Of a stretch of DNA of 64,000 nucleotides, positions 1-12,800 are shown piece by piece. The translations under genes and the position numbers were made by a program. The stretch spans positions 10,682,537 through 10,746,536 of the forward strand of contig OZ038532.1 of assembly GCA_964036665.1 (NCBI GenBank), written 5' to 3'. This DNA is from Gordius sp. MW1 (Eukaryota > Nematomorpha > Gordioida > Gordea > Gordiidae). How positions within the stretch are numbered: the first letter of the stretch is position 1; every line of letters begins with the position of its first letter. The notes under the pieces were generated by a model that was given only the letters and a program-made list of their open reading frames with translations, did no database searches and was not told the DNA's origin.

Positions 1-409
1 ATAGAATTCGTCCTTCTCATTTTCGGAACATCCAACCTGGGGCGAATACGCACAAATAACATTGACAAGGCCGCCTTGATCCGCCAGCTTTATGCACATC
101 AATCTATCCGAGCATCGTTTGACTTCGACTACCTTGTCCTTAAAGGAATCGCTAAGCACTATACCGACCCCGTTCTTCCGTGATGGGGAACCCGAGTAGT
201 ATAGCTTGTAACCATCTCCTAGCTCCCTGGCTTTTGTTCCATGCCACCGCGTTTCTTGTAGACACGCTATGTGTATCCTTCGCCTTTTTATCGATGCTCT
301 TCCCCGTCAGCGTACCCACATTCCAGCTGGCCACTCTTGTCCGTTTGACAACTAGATTCCTTAACCGCCTTCGTTGTGAGAGAGGCGGTAACCCTTGTAT
401 ACTTTTCAC
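1..409 (-). pseudogene. RTE-type LINE endonuclease fragment, broken and cut by the window edge
   Basis: Read on the minus strand, this stretch encodes the start of an apurinic-type endonuclease of the kind found in RTE-clade non-LTR retrotransposons (the 'craniofacial development protein 2-like' proteins of databases). The diagnostic opening VASWNVGTLTGKS is at about residues 26-38 of the 152-409 reading frame. A shift or deletion follows, after which another frame reads QETRWHGTKARELGDGYK, YYSGS, NGVGIVLSD, DRLMCIKL and VICAYSPQVG toward base 1. Those are the ordered blocks of the endonuclease: E in the QETRW block and the substrate-loop GVG block. The reverse transcriptase part would lie outside the window. 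The missing segment between GKS and QET and the frame change make it a dead copy. The family call is firm; the RTE clade call is less so. Confidence 0.8.
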
Positions 410-659
410 ATTGCACGGGCGGATGATGCAATGCGCGTAAGTTTATATAATTAGTAAAATTTTCTACGTGTTATAGATATTACAGCGCACGTGTGGCCGG
501 GAAATGTCCGATATTTTTAAAACGAAAAGGTATTTTAGGAATCTGAAAAGGCTATTTTACCCCTGGCCGCCCTGGGCACCTACGGGTAAAGTCTCGAGCG
601 AATCGGGCGGGTAGTTTCAGAATTTAGCCCTTTTTTAAAACTAAAAGGAATTTTTATTT

Positions 660-1309
660 TAGTTTTTTTTCTTTAAAATTAAATTAATATTATGTTCTTG
701 TTAATACCATTGATAATTTGACTTTTTGACCGTCCGCTGGCTACTGACCGATGAAATATATTGATTTTCTAAACATAAAACAGAACTTTATTATTTCATT
801 ATCTATATAAATAACATAATAACTTCTACTATTTTAATACCAGCATGGTGTGACGGGTTATAGCGCACGGCTTGTAAACAGGGTGACCTGGATGTCCCAG
901 GTTCAAGCTCGGGAGAGGGCAAAATTTTTATTTTTTTTTAAATTAAATTAATATTTTGTTCTTGTTAATATCATTGATAATATGACTTTTTGATCGTCCG
1001 CAGGCTACTGACCAATGGAAAAAATGACCATTGGCCAAATAAATCGAAATTTTTTTTCGTTTTTGAATTGGTTAACATTGATAATTACCCTATGCCCTCC
1101 CCTACAAGGGTCTATAACTAATTATTTTGCATTTAATACCCCCCTATAGGCATTCTCGCCCCTTCCTACCTTTCTCGCCCATAAATTGCATAGCAAATAT
1201 GCTACGTTTATACGGAGTATAGATGAGTCGCCCCCCCTTCCCTTCCCCTACTCCCTTTCCCCTACTCCCCTTCCCCTACTCCCCTTCCCACGAGGGCCGA
1301 AGGCCCGAG
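660..1309 (+). repeat. R-family repeat, copy 1 (lacks the 5' end)
   Basis: One copy of an unclassified interspersed repeat that recurs seven more times in this window. It holds two hairpin-type units (near 750 and 1005-1040, the second with ACCAATGGAAAAAATGACC), the phrase CCCCCCTATAGGCATTCTCGCC, the inverted tag CCATAAATTGCATAGCAAAT, a pyrimidine-rich tail of TTCCCCTACTCCCC units, and a terminal GC hairpin, CGAGGGCCgaaGGCCCGAG, at 1291-1309. A tRNA-like module with a B-box-like GGTTCAAGCTC lies at about 845-925. The 5' GCTATGCAATTTATGGGCTC start seen in other copies is absent. No protein is encoded; the open frames here come from base composition. Confidence 0.75.
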
Positions 1310-1995
1310 TTTATATTTTATTTTCTAATTTTGACCATCTTGTAGCCGGTCCCAAACTTTTGACGCTTGAAATTTGATGGATTTTAAAGGAGTGCACATT
1401 GTGAAATTGGTGATTTGGATTTCATATGGCGTCGAAATAGGTTTTTATGTTTTTTTACTAGTTTGGAGAAAAAAATTAATCGTTTGATAACATTATATCG
1501 ATAGAGAATTTTTTAGGAAAATAAACAAAATTAAAGAGGATAGCGACATTACTTTTAAAAATATAACAAGAAAAATCAATTAAATGCGCTCGGGGTGATT
1601 TTGACCCTTGGAACGTCCTTAACTTAAAATGTATTGGCCCAAAATGGCTAAAATTTTTATGACCATAATATAAGAAGCTTATATCTTTTCCAAAAATTAT
1701 CCAAATCTGAAATAATCGGTCGACATTTTTAAAGATTCGACATGAAATGCTTTTTCTGTTTGAATTAGATTTACAACAAAAAAGCTCTTAATTATTAATT
1801 TCCTTTTCGCAAATTAACTTCCTTTAAAAAAACTTGATTGAGTATCTTTCCCACAATAATATTTGGCCTTCTAATACCTAGTAAATAGCAATTTTATAAA
1901 TCATAGGGGTACTTCTCTTCAGCAATCTGAATACTTGATTTCCCTTTCATATCTTGTTAAATTTAGCTTAGAGAACTGCAAAGTCACTTTTTTTA

Positions 1996-2170
1996 CCCCG
2001 AATCCGACCCGACGCGAAAGCATTAAAATTTTTAAACCCGAGCCCGACCCGATCCGAAAGCATTTTAAAATTTTCAACCCGAACCCGACCCGAACCAAAA
2101 GTATTTACCCGAACCCGACCTGGCCCGACCCGAAAGCGTTAAAATTTTTTAATCCCTCCCGAGCGCGTTT
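1996..2170. repeat. CCCGACCCGAAAGC minisatellite, locus A
   Basis: About four to five imperfect tandem units of roughly 37 bp. Each unit has AACCCGACCCGAAAGCATT followed by AAAATTTT. The same unit occurs at 2880-3025 in the same orientation and at 32185-32385 in the opposite orientation. The unit is long enough to give an open frame of PNPTR-type repeats, which I treat as non-coding. Confidence 0.7.
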
Positions 2171-2215
2171 CAAATTTTGGTATCCAACGCGAGAGTAAGA
2201 AAAATTGCGATGTTC

Positions 2216-2381
2216 TTGGGCGTAGCCAGGGGTTGGCAGGGATGGGCGGCTGCTCCCCTCTAAATCCAAAAAATCGTAGATATTTTATCCAATTATGATT
2301 AAATTAAAAAAAAATGGTTAATTGCCCGTCCCTTGATCATTATTGTCCTTCCCCCTCAAATTTCAATCCTGGCTACGCCCA
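2216..2381. mobile_element. Short hAT-like MITE
   Basis: The ends are TGGGCGTAGCCAGG and its inverse CCTGGCTACGCCCA, about 165 bp apart with no coding capacity. It belongs to the same family as the copies at 34215-34363, 35907-36072 and 51491-51633. Flanking 8-mers (GCGATGTT and GCGGCGTG) are only partly alike, so a target duplication is not clear here. Confidence 0.65.
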
Positions 2382-2879
2382 TGGCGGCGTGTAAAATTTA
2401 ATCGACAGATTAAAGTACGATTTATGAAACCAACTAATACCACAGATTATTTTGATTACTAAATTTATTTGAATGATTTATTATAGAGATATTTAAGTAT
2501 GATAGCACTTGCACTACAATATCCGGTCACATTTAATTTAAAATATAAAGTTTTGCAAATTAATCATTTAATAAATTTAAACTTACTTCTTTTCTTATGA
2601 ATATATATTTATGTAGTTTAATTAATGAACTACCACTTCACACTATTTAAATACAGTTTAAAAATATTTTGTTGTTGATGGATTTTATCTTTCACACGCC
2701 AAATCAAATTTGCGTTCAAATTAAAACAATCAGATTTATAAAAACAAAAGGAATTTAAATAACTGAATGAATGATCTTCAATTGTACATTTCGATATTGA
2801 TAAAAAAAGTCTGCTACATAATAGCATTAATTTAAAAGATATGTCGCGTGTATTTTGCAATGTAAGATTCATAACCTTT

Positions 2880-3025
2880 GACCCGACACTTTAAATCCAG
2901 CCCGACCCGAAAGCATATTACCCAAACCCGATCCGAAAGCATTTTAGAATTTGCAACCCAAACCCGACCCGACCCGAAGACATTTCAAAATTTTTAACCC
3001 GAACCCTTTGGGTCGGGTTTTGGGT
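2880..3025. repeat. CCCGACCCGAAAGC minisatellite, locus B
   Basis: Second block of the roughly 37-bp unit, three to four copies. It ends with a turn, CCCGAACCCTTTGGGTCGGG, so the last unit is an inverted repeat of itself. Confidence 0.65.
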
Positions 3026-4158
3026 CACCTTTATAAATTCAGCTATTATTTAACAAGTGATATGACTTAAAATTTCTAAGAAATGTTTACAAACGTTTTT
3101 TTAGTGAAAAAGGTTAAATCTCAACCTTGATTTGCCAAGAAGCAAAATTTATACTAATATTTCACCTAAATCCACTGAGATTTATTTAAATTAACAAGCT
3201 TTATCCCTTGATCGAGTCATTTATTATATAAGTTAATAAATGGTTTTTGGTAAAAACGTGTTAACTAACTTAAAGACTTGTTTCTGCAAGATCCGTCAAT
3301 TACTATGTCAGAAACTCAGGAATTTTTTGATTCAAATGCCACAAACATCAACTAAAATAAGATGGTTTATGGTATATGGCTTGTCCTTACTAAGAATGCT
3401 CTCAACACCCTAACAGCTTACAAAATGCTATTAAACCACTGCCTACTATAACCACACTCCACATAACCATAGATACCACTTAAACTTAGTAAATAGTATA
3501 ACCATTGATAGAATGAATTGGCATTATTAAAAATCATCGTAAATGTTTGCATCTCAGGTGAAATTGTAAATAAAAAAATCGCTGGGCAAAAGGTCAATTA
3601 ACTTTGACTTACGTTTTATATTTTATACACAGAATTCATATCTTTTTTAAAGCTAATTTGTTAATTTTTTGCCCGAACCTGGTCCGATTCTACAACTAAG
3701 TTGCCCGCCAGGGCCCTAAATCTTTCGATGTGTTCGCCTCTCCATGTCAGAATTAATAAAGCTGCTCGATCTGCCCTGCAGAAATCATGATTTTTCAAAT
3801 TTTTAGCAGTAATTTTGTTATTAATTTTCGAAAATTCTTGTTTTTTAGATAAAGTAGCGCGATTAATAAATAATACAACCAAATTAAAAGGCGACAAAAT
3901 AAGACACTGATAAATCTTATTAGGTCCGAATCGGAATCTTGATATGATGTCCGCCCGCCACCCTAAAATCGAATTTTACGGCAGTAGCCCGGCCCGTTAC
4001 TTTTCTCTCCATCTTTACAATATTATGAATAAAAACTAAAATGGAGAGTGAGCCCATAAATTGTATAGCAATTAATTATTTTTTTTAATTTCCCTCCTCC
4101 CCTTGACAAAATTCTGACTACGCGCCTCATCTATACTATAAGTGTTTGAATGTTTTAG

Positions 4159-5144
4159 GTATTTCCTCATGATAATCAACATTATATGAATGCTGCTTTG
4201 AAGTGTGGGGATGTTATATGGGATAGAGGTTTATTAACCAAAGGTTACGGACTATGTCATGGTGTAGCTGGCAATTCCTATGCTTTTCTCGCCCTTTATA
4301 ACAAAACTAATGAGTTAAAATACCTTGATAAAGCTGTGCAAGTAACTAAAATAGTTTAAATAAATAATTTATACTCGTTAATTTATGAGTGAGGTTGGGG
4401 TCATACATTATGGTAAACAATGGTGATATTATTGCAATAATTATCTTAAGGTTTTTTAATTCTCTTATTAAATTGGAAATACGGCATTGCATAGATTTTA
4501 TCCCAATTTAAGCTCTGAAAAATTAGTTTTTTGCGATAATCAATGCTAAAATACAAAGACCCGCTGTAATAAATTTTTCAGAACACATTGTCAATAGTTT
4601 GGACTTGGATTAAAATTTGTTTAACCTATTTGGGTTTAACTTACAAATTCCTGAATGAATTAATGTTAAATTTGGCGATTAAAGTTGCGATTTATAGTTA
4701 TTTCCTAAACTACCCTGTTCCATAGTATGTTGATTTTTGAGAAGGTCCATAAAAATTTTAATGTGTACCATTTGTTATATATTAAATGCCTAAATGTGTC
4801 CCAGTTAATATTAGCTATGATGCCACAATTGTTAAAGGTTTATCTAGTTGCTAATTTCTTGCAGTTTGGCTTTTGGCTCAAAGATTATGGGAAGCATGGA
4901 TGTGGGACACCGGACAGACCTGCATCTTTGTATGAAGGTATAATAAATTATAATGTTTAGGTTTAATTTATTAATCAACATATTTAATTTTTTTATTATA
5001 TTTGTGTTTTAAAATAGATAACTTAATTTTTATGTTTTAATTTTCGTAAACGTGTCAGGGTTAGCTGGTGTTGTTCATTTTTGTTTGGACCTTATGAACC
5101 CAACTATGGCCCAATTTCCCGGATATCAAATAAACGTGGATTGA
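4159..5144 (+). CDS. LANCL family (LanC-like) protein, C-terminal three exons
   Basis: Three exons with consensus splice sites and compatible phases: 4159-4341 (phase 0 to 0), 4865-4937 (ends phase 1) and 5059-5144 (TGA stop). Together they give about 113 residues matching the end of LANCL1/2: VIWDRGLLTKGYGLCHGVAG, then WLKDYGKHGCGTPDRPASLY, then GLAGVVHFCLDLMNPTMAQF. LanC-like proteins have an alpha/alpha-barrel with a zinc held by two Cys and one His. The CH of GYGLCHG supplies two of these ligands. The other Cys (WCHGAPG in vertebrates) should lie in an earlier exon, which I cannot find between 1 and 4158. The gene is therefore either continued left of the window or a 5'-truncated copy. 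The open frames and intact splice sites argue for a live gene. Which LANCL paralogue it is cannot be decided. Confidence 0.85.
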
Positions 5145-6830
5145 AAAACAGCCACTATATATAGAGTTGTGGTGTTTTGTATATTAGCATCATTGTATAT
5201 ACATTTTTATTACTTTTTTATTATATCGACGTAGTAATGTTTTATTTGGTTCGTGTTTACCAAAACAAAGACCTTTAAAAAATGATTTTTTTATTCAAAA
5301 ATTTCAATAATTATGTCTATTGAATGGTGATCTCGTGTTGATTGCACTTTTAATGCTATATTATTTATATAAAGCCGAAGATTTAGCACGTTCTTTAAGT
5401 TGAAAGAACAACAACCCTTCCCCAATAACAAAGTGGTTTGAAGTCCTAAAGACATGTTAAACTATAATAATCTTCATAATATTATTTTGTTAATGATAGT
5501 AAGCTATTTTTCTAATAATCATTAAATACATTTTTATATTTTTACTAAAAGGTTTAAAGCCGTAATAAACGTAGCTATCATAGATCGCGCCTAAAATAAA
5601 TTTTTGACTACCAGTTTTTTTTTTGATTTTTTATTAGAATTTTTCTTTCGAACGTTAAGTAAGTGATAACCGTCAAATTTTATATAAAATGCTGTATTAA
5701 CAAAGGCATTTTAAAATTCGAATTAAACTGCAACAGGTGACCATAAAAATGTACATGTTAAAACTGTTAATGTCAATATTTAAATAGGCCTGATTCCATT
5801 CATAGTAAAAATTTCTTTGCTACGGAAATAATATAAGTTAAACTTGTTAGCATAGTAATGATAGCTACTAAGATAGAAGTGCTTTATAAGTATGGGATTT
5901 GGATATTTTTCACTCTTGATAATTTTTTTAAATTCATTTTTTATTAAATGAAACTATAAAAATCATATGCGAGGTAAACATTCTAAAATTGCGATAGCGC
6001 TGAAATGACATATAATGATTCTGATTTTCTGTTTAATGAAAAAAGTTTCCCGATTGTCAAGGGTATTGGCAGCTATACGGCGTCCCAATTCTTTCAGAAA
6101 GGCTTGGGTTTTAGGACCTATTGTTGTAAGGGTAGTGGTCACTATAGGGGAGAAAAACAGTGTAGAATTAAGTTCTGCGTATTGATAATAGTATTTTTGG
6201 CAAAAATGCTGGTTAATTCTGCATTTTTAGGGTATTTGGAAATATTACAATTATTTCCATCAAGCATCAATAGGTTAATTAGAAAATTTCTAGATACAAA
6301 ATCTTATGCTCAATTTAAAGATAATAATACAAGAAAGATATGCAATTATCTATATACTAGCGTAGATTTCTTTAAAACTTTTAATTAAGTTATAAACAAG
6401 AATGAATACGGCAGAAGAATTTTGCAATAAATTCTTATTATTATAGGTAGATGCTAATTGAAAAAATCCTATGATATGTTCACTAACGACTTTTGCTAAT
6501 CACATCTTGGAATAGGGCAAAAACAATTAAATTATTGAGTCAATTATTATTGATAAGAGACCTTTAGTGTGAATTATATCAAAATTGTATTATTACTGTA
6601 TGTAGAAAATCAATATTTTCTCCGGCATTTTTAAAAATAAGTAGTATTTAATTTCACTCTTTTTATGTTATTAAATGTATTGCAAATTATAATTTCTCTT
6701 AGCAAATAAATACTAAAACCATACTCATTCTGTTTTTTAATTAATGTAATTAAATTTAAATGCTGGCGTATGCTTTTCGGTTTTACATGGTTTTGATATG
6801 GACTATAATATCATTAACGAACGATAAGCG
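5145..6830. other. Intergenic, no recognised gene
   Basis: AT-rich DNA between the LANCL stop and the kindlin start. An unbroken 127-codon frame at 6005-6388 has no family resemblance I recognise and no splice context. The sequence TTATTAAATGAAACTATAAA with flanks (about 5938-5970) recurs at 47449-47480, so part of this region is an interspersed repeat. Confidence 0.5.
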
Positions 6831-9800
6831 ATGAATGATGAACAACAGAATTTGTTATGCGATGGTAGTTGGGAAATAATTGTTACTGCAACTGATATAG
6901 ATGTGACAGAACGGTTGCGGGTGAAGGGTGACTATCATATTGGAGGCGTTATGCTACTTTTTGTAGACGTTCTTGGTAAGTAAATTTTGATGGAACGATT
7001 TAAAAACACTTTTTTAACATATAATTTATTTGGATGCAAAAATTTTAATATACCCCTTTGCAATTATCTAATTACTTTAAACATATTTTTGTAAAATAAT
7101 ATAATTTAGGAATCGCAAAGGATTGGTCAGATTATGCCCTTTGGTGGCCTGATAGAAATCAATGGCTTTTACGTACTAAAAACACCTTAGATCAATGTGG
7201 CATTCATGCAAATACATACTTAAGTTTTACTCCAATGCATAAATTCTTGCATATTCAAACACCAGACCAAAATATTATGACAACAAGAGCTGATTTTTCA
7301 ATACCCGTATTTTCTGTTGTTGCCCATATCTGCCAGGAATTAGGTATTGTTGTATAACTTATTTAATACAAATGAATATATTCCTTATTTATGTTTAATG
7401 AATTAATTTTTTTAAACAAATTACAATATTATAGATAAAATTATTTTAGGCATACGTTTTCCTGAGGAACTGTCATTAGCTGAAGTGTATGATAAATCAT
7501 ATATCAAATCAGGCAAAAGATCGGGCAAACATAAGAATAAAGATTTGATTAAAATCCAATCTAGCAATATTGAAACTATAAATCCTGAATGTTACAACAC
7601 ATTAGATACCCCAGATCGTTCCAATAACCATTACCTGAATTCAACACTTGACTTAGCTCCATATTCTACCATACGTAGTCTGGATTATGACAAATTTGCA
7701 ATTAGCCCAAATTGTAGACAAGCTAATACTAAAAGATCTAGCGGAGGACATTATGTGACTTATGGCACAACCAGGAATGACAATCCTTATTTACAAAATG
7801 GTGATTTTTCACCCCTTCATTTAGTAAACCTATTTATTAATTTTATAAGTATATCACTATATAACGGCATTTTAAATTTGAATATATAGAGATAACATAT
7901 ATCAATTTTAATCGGTGTCATTTTCTTTTAGAACTCAAACAGCAACACACCATCTCATACCCATAAAATATATTCATCTGATAGTGGAATAAATTTGAAC
8001 AAAGATATAATTAATACTCCTAATCATAGAAATAGTCTTTCAGATGATATATATATAAGACCAAAAACATATGGTGAAAAAGCTCGAATGAACACCGGGT
8101 ATGATTATTTTATGCTGGATTTTTTTGAGTAAAAAGCAAAAATTTGTATATTTGATTGATTATATTTTGTATGTTTAGATGGCTAAATTCTTCTTTATCA
8201 CTGATGGAGCAAAACATACATGGTGACTCATTACTCATGTTACGTTACAAATTTTACACCTTTTATGACCTCAACCCAAAGGTACTGAAAATAATTTAAT
8301 TTGCCTAAATATCTGTTCTCATCTCATTTGATCACAGGTCGATAAAGAGAGGATTAAATTTATCTTTGACCAAGCTAAACTCTCATTAATCTCTGACATG
8401 ATTGATTGCACTGACGAAGAAGCAATTTTATTCGCAGCACTACAAGTAGTTAACATTGATTTGAAATAATTTATGCTTTAAAAAATTTACCCTTAAGATT
8501 TATTGATTAAAACTTGCCATTTTTATTTGGTCATTTTTTTAAATCCTATTGTATAGTCAACCATTAAACTAAGAAAGATTTATAAGATCACTCTGATGTG
8601 AGAACCATCACATGCCATTTAGTTTTAACAACTGAATGCAACAAACCAACGTTCATTATATAATACCCTTTGATGCCATTAATGCGATGCTTATTTATTA
8701 ATAGTGACTAGAATAATTTGGGATCTTATAAACTCGGGCCTAACGGGCCAAAAATATTTAGGCCAGGCAGTTGTAATGACTTGGGCATGGTTGAGCGAGC
8801 ATTTAGAGTTATAAAATTGGACGTGGTTTGGGCAGAGAAATCAAATTAACCTCTAACGTTTACATATATTATCAGCTTCAAGCGAACATGCAATCGGCAT
8901 TGATGAACCAAAGCTCGGGGGGAACGAGTCAAACGGGGTTTGGGGATGGATTAAATGACATAGACGCGGCCCTCACGGATTTGCAGATGTCATTGGAGTC
9001 GGACAGCGCCATAGACATTTCATTCACGTCGCCCATCAATAAACTCAAGAAGGGGGACATTGACCAAACCACAGATTTTTTCATGTCGTCGCTCGAAATT
9101 AAAGACACTCTTAAAATATTAAAGTATGCACACTAACAAACTTTGTTGGCTATTGTGTTGCCTAACGGTCAAAGCTAGTTTGTTTAAATTGGAATTTTGC
9201 TACATTAACCTCATTTAATCTAGGGCCATTTATTTTTTTGGAAATAAACTTCTATCGGTTAAAAAAACTTTATTTATTTTCTCAATCATTTATAAATTTT
9301 ATTTTTAGCTTCGAATTTAAAGAGTCAATCAAAATAGTGTATAATTATAATTTTTAATGTGATGTTTGTAAAATTCGCGGTAATTCTAGTCCTTGTGTTG
9401 TGAATATATTTTATATGAATTATTTTATAATATTATTTGACCACACAGGATGTGAGATGTGAAACTCCCCAATTCTTGTTGTCATTAGTTACAATCAAGT
9501 AGGCTATATTTGAGGTTACTCTCCAACTGAGGGATACTTTTTATTTATTGGTTACTAATTAATTTGCTTATTTTTTTTGACTTGGTTTTGCAGAAATTAA
9601 TTTTAAGATGCTATTTATCCTAGGCCCAAAAAATTTCCGTTGAAATCGTTCAAGACCTATTACTGCGTATTCAAAGATGCAAAAATCATCATGTACGAAA
9701 ATAGCTTAGGGTACCCGTCTAAACCACCCCTGTCCGTTATCGAACTAAAAGGTTTATTTTCGGCTCTTATTTATAAACCCTTTAAATATGATATTTAAGC

Positions 9801-12800
9801 TTAAATTAAATGCGATGGAATTTTAATATATAAAATGATAATTGGTTTTTACAATACATGGGGGTAGCGTACAGGAATGGGATTAGCTGCCTCTCTTGAA
9901 TTATGAATTATTTAATAAAATTATGTTGTAAATTGCAAAATTATCATTTTTCCAATTCAAATTCTGGCAACACCCATACAAGCTATTATTTGTACAGTTA
10001 GATTTATCGCCATTTTAGTCTTATATTTATTTACCTTATTAGGCAACGAAGTGATACCCGACGTGAACGTTAATCAGGGCAAATTCATCATCAAATTACG
10101 CGTGCCGCAAGCCAAGGGCGTATCTGAGTATTGGCTCAAGTTCGACACCGTAATTCCCTGTTACTTGCCTCAAAATATTTATTTTGTCAATTTTCTTATA
10201 ATTTAGGCGAGCTAATTATGGTCAAATATTTTAAACGAGGTTAATTTGCCCTCACCCACCTTAATTGTTCCCATAAGTTCACCTCTGCTTAAATTTGTTA
10301 CTCTTTCTAAGATTAATCAAAGAAGCTATGTTTAAGAAATGAAAACTTTTGCGAGATAAGGGAAAAGAACATGTAAATTTCAAAGGAAAATATCTGAAAA
10401 AAATTAATATTTAAAAAGAGAATTTTAAGATTGTGTAAATGCAAATACAAATGCTCTTAAAAATTATTAATGAAAAACAACTTGAAATATAGGAACCCAT
10501 TGTAATACTATTTTTAATTATTTTGTTTCTTTTTGACATTTATTGAATAATAAAATTTGTCCAAAACTGTTTATATAGCATGGTATTTTAAAAATCTTTT
10601 AAATGTGTGGTTTTATGTGTGGATAATAAAAATCCCTATACAAATTGACTTCAATTAAGTTTTTATTTATTATTTTTATAAATAAATAATTAAATCATTG
10701 AGTCGGTTTTATAACATAAGTATATAAATATACCCGCCCCGTCAAAAAATGATATTTTAAATTAAAATATTGCTGTCCCAATTTACGCTATTTTTTATAA
10801 TACTAAATAAATTTAGGTTATTAGGGTCATATAGTCGTTAAATAAACAAAATACTTTATAATTTTAATTATTTATATAAATTTTATAGTAATTAGTCATA
10901 AATTTATCTTTGATGTCTGCAAAGCCGTTGTTAAAAATGCAGATTCAGCAAAGTAGCGTAATATAATCGCAAACAATTCAAAATTTTGCCCAATCTAAAT
11001 GGAAAAAGATCCGCTATTTTTGCCAAGATTTTAGAGATGCTAATTGTTTACATCCACCGAACTTAATTATAAGTCATATGAATAATACGTATTAATTTTA
11101 TAGCATTATAAACTTTAAACTCCATTCGGAGTTTTGAACTACAAAAATCCTTTAAACATATTGATAAAGATTGCCACTGGATTTAGGCCCTGAGCCAGGC
11201 ATTTAATTTGGACTCGAACTGGGAGAAAAACTTTGCATATACGAATGGCAGGTGCCGTGTAGTGTCTAAAAACGGCTTGGTTTGTTTGGTCCACCTTCGG
11301 TTTTAGTCGACAAAACATAAATAGACGGTTTATTTATGTTTTGTCGACTAAAACCGAAGGTGGATTAGTCGCATATATAGACCAAACATTGCTTCGTCAA
11401 ACCTTTGGCCTATTTATGTATAGTCGACTAAAACCAAAGGTGGACTTAATAAACCCAGCCGTTTTTTACAACACTAGTGCCATGTGTGAAGGTCTCCGGT
11501 TTTCTCCGACAATTACGTTGCGATGCATCGCCCAAGGCTATGTATTCATTTGTCAACAGAAATAAAAAAATTTAAGGTTATCCCTTATTATAGTGGAAGT
11601 AACGTCGTGTGTAAATTGTCAATAATTTTTTCGAATACTTTGGGCGGCCTGAATTTTGACAATTGTAACTATAAACAAGAAAAATATTATATATTTAGTT
11701 ATCGGGAAACTGCGCTGAGGAAAGAATCAATCTTACAAAAGCCTTTTCTATGCTGAGTTTTATAAGATTGAATTTTGGAAAAAGATTTTACCAAAATCGT
11801 GTTTTAGTTTTTTGCAATCTATTCAAAACGCGAATAGGATCGTCAATACGCCAAATGGATGGCGGCCTGTCGTTTGGCGGCGACTCAGGGTACCATACAC
11901 AACGCTGAAGTTTACCGGGCCGAAATGCAATCTATCTTAGCCTTCCTCTCCCTGCAAACCTCTTCGCAGCATCCCAACAACGCATCCACCATCTTGAAAT
12001 GTGCTAGCCCCGATCATCATCCCAGCTCCTCCTCCTCTTCTACCAAGGGCCAGCGATTGACGGTCGACAATGTTAAAGTTGAGGATTTCTTGCCAAGGAG
12101 GATGGTTAAGAAACAAAAAGCTTCGCAGGTGCCTTTTTTATAAATTACGTTTTAAGTTATAATAATCAATACACAATTTTGCTGTTACTTTGTTGTGGGG
12201 GTTTTGATATTTAAAGATTTTAGTGTGGAAATTTTTTTGCCCAGAGATTGGTATTGAAAGTGCAAAACTTTTAGTTGCTTTTTTTCACAAATTAAGGAAA
12301 TTGCTTATTTTCCTGTTAAATAATAGTTAAGAATTTTTGGGTGTTGATAGACGATCACAAGATTCGAATGCTAAAGTATGCAATATGTCGGCGCCATGAA
12401 GAAAATATAAAAAACAAAATCACTAAAATTAATGATCATATTTAGAAAACTATTTTATTAAATTAAATCCGTAAAACTACATTGTAAAACAACAATATAT
12501 TGCCACTTTTTCTTAATGCAATATCGCAAATTTAGTGTGACATTATGAGATAAATGTAAGCCCTTATTTTGTTCCATTTCCCTCCAGCTCACCGCAAGAA
12601 TTTTGGAAGCACACCATAACGTCTCTTCTCTTTCTCCATTCGAAGCTTATCTTAGCTACATCAAGGCGTGGCAAGCCCTTCCCGAATACGGCCTCACTTA
12701 TTTCACCGTCAAGTTTATGGGTCAAAAGAAAGAAGTGAGGATCTTATTTATATTTAAATAATAATACAATACATTTTTATTCTCACACAGTACCATAAAA

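Larger units (their letters stand above)
1320..4158. other. No gene seen; repeat and MITE debris upstream of the LANCL exons
   Basis: Apart from the minisatellites at 1996-2170 and 2880-3025 and the MITE at 2216-2381, I see no coding signal. 3661-4010 carries GC-richer remnants with CCCG words. 4060-4130 has an R-family start tag (GAGCCCATAAATTGTATAGC) and a hAT-like right end (TACGCGCCTC). It may be a long intron of the LANCL gene, but no earlier LANCL exon could be found in it. Confidence 0.5.

Noticed and set aside
6005-6388. 127-codon open frame
   Set aside because: Open, but no recognisable domain, Leu/Ile/Lys-rich composition as expected for AT-rich DNA, and no neighbouring exon that fits; not reported as a gene.
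8828-9136. Start of kindlin exon 7 at an internal ATG, as a separate gene
   Set aside because: The segment from 8876 continues the kindlin frame in phase (FAALQ then LQANMQ) and ends at a donor giving KILK-PKKF in the PH domain.
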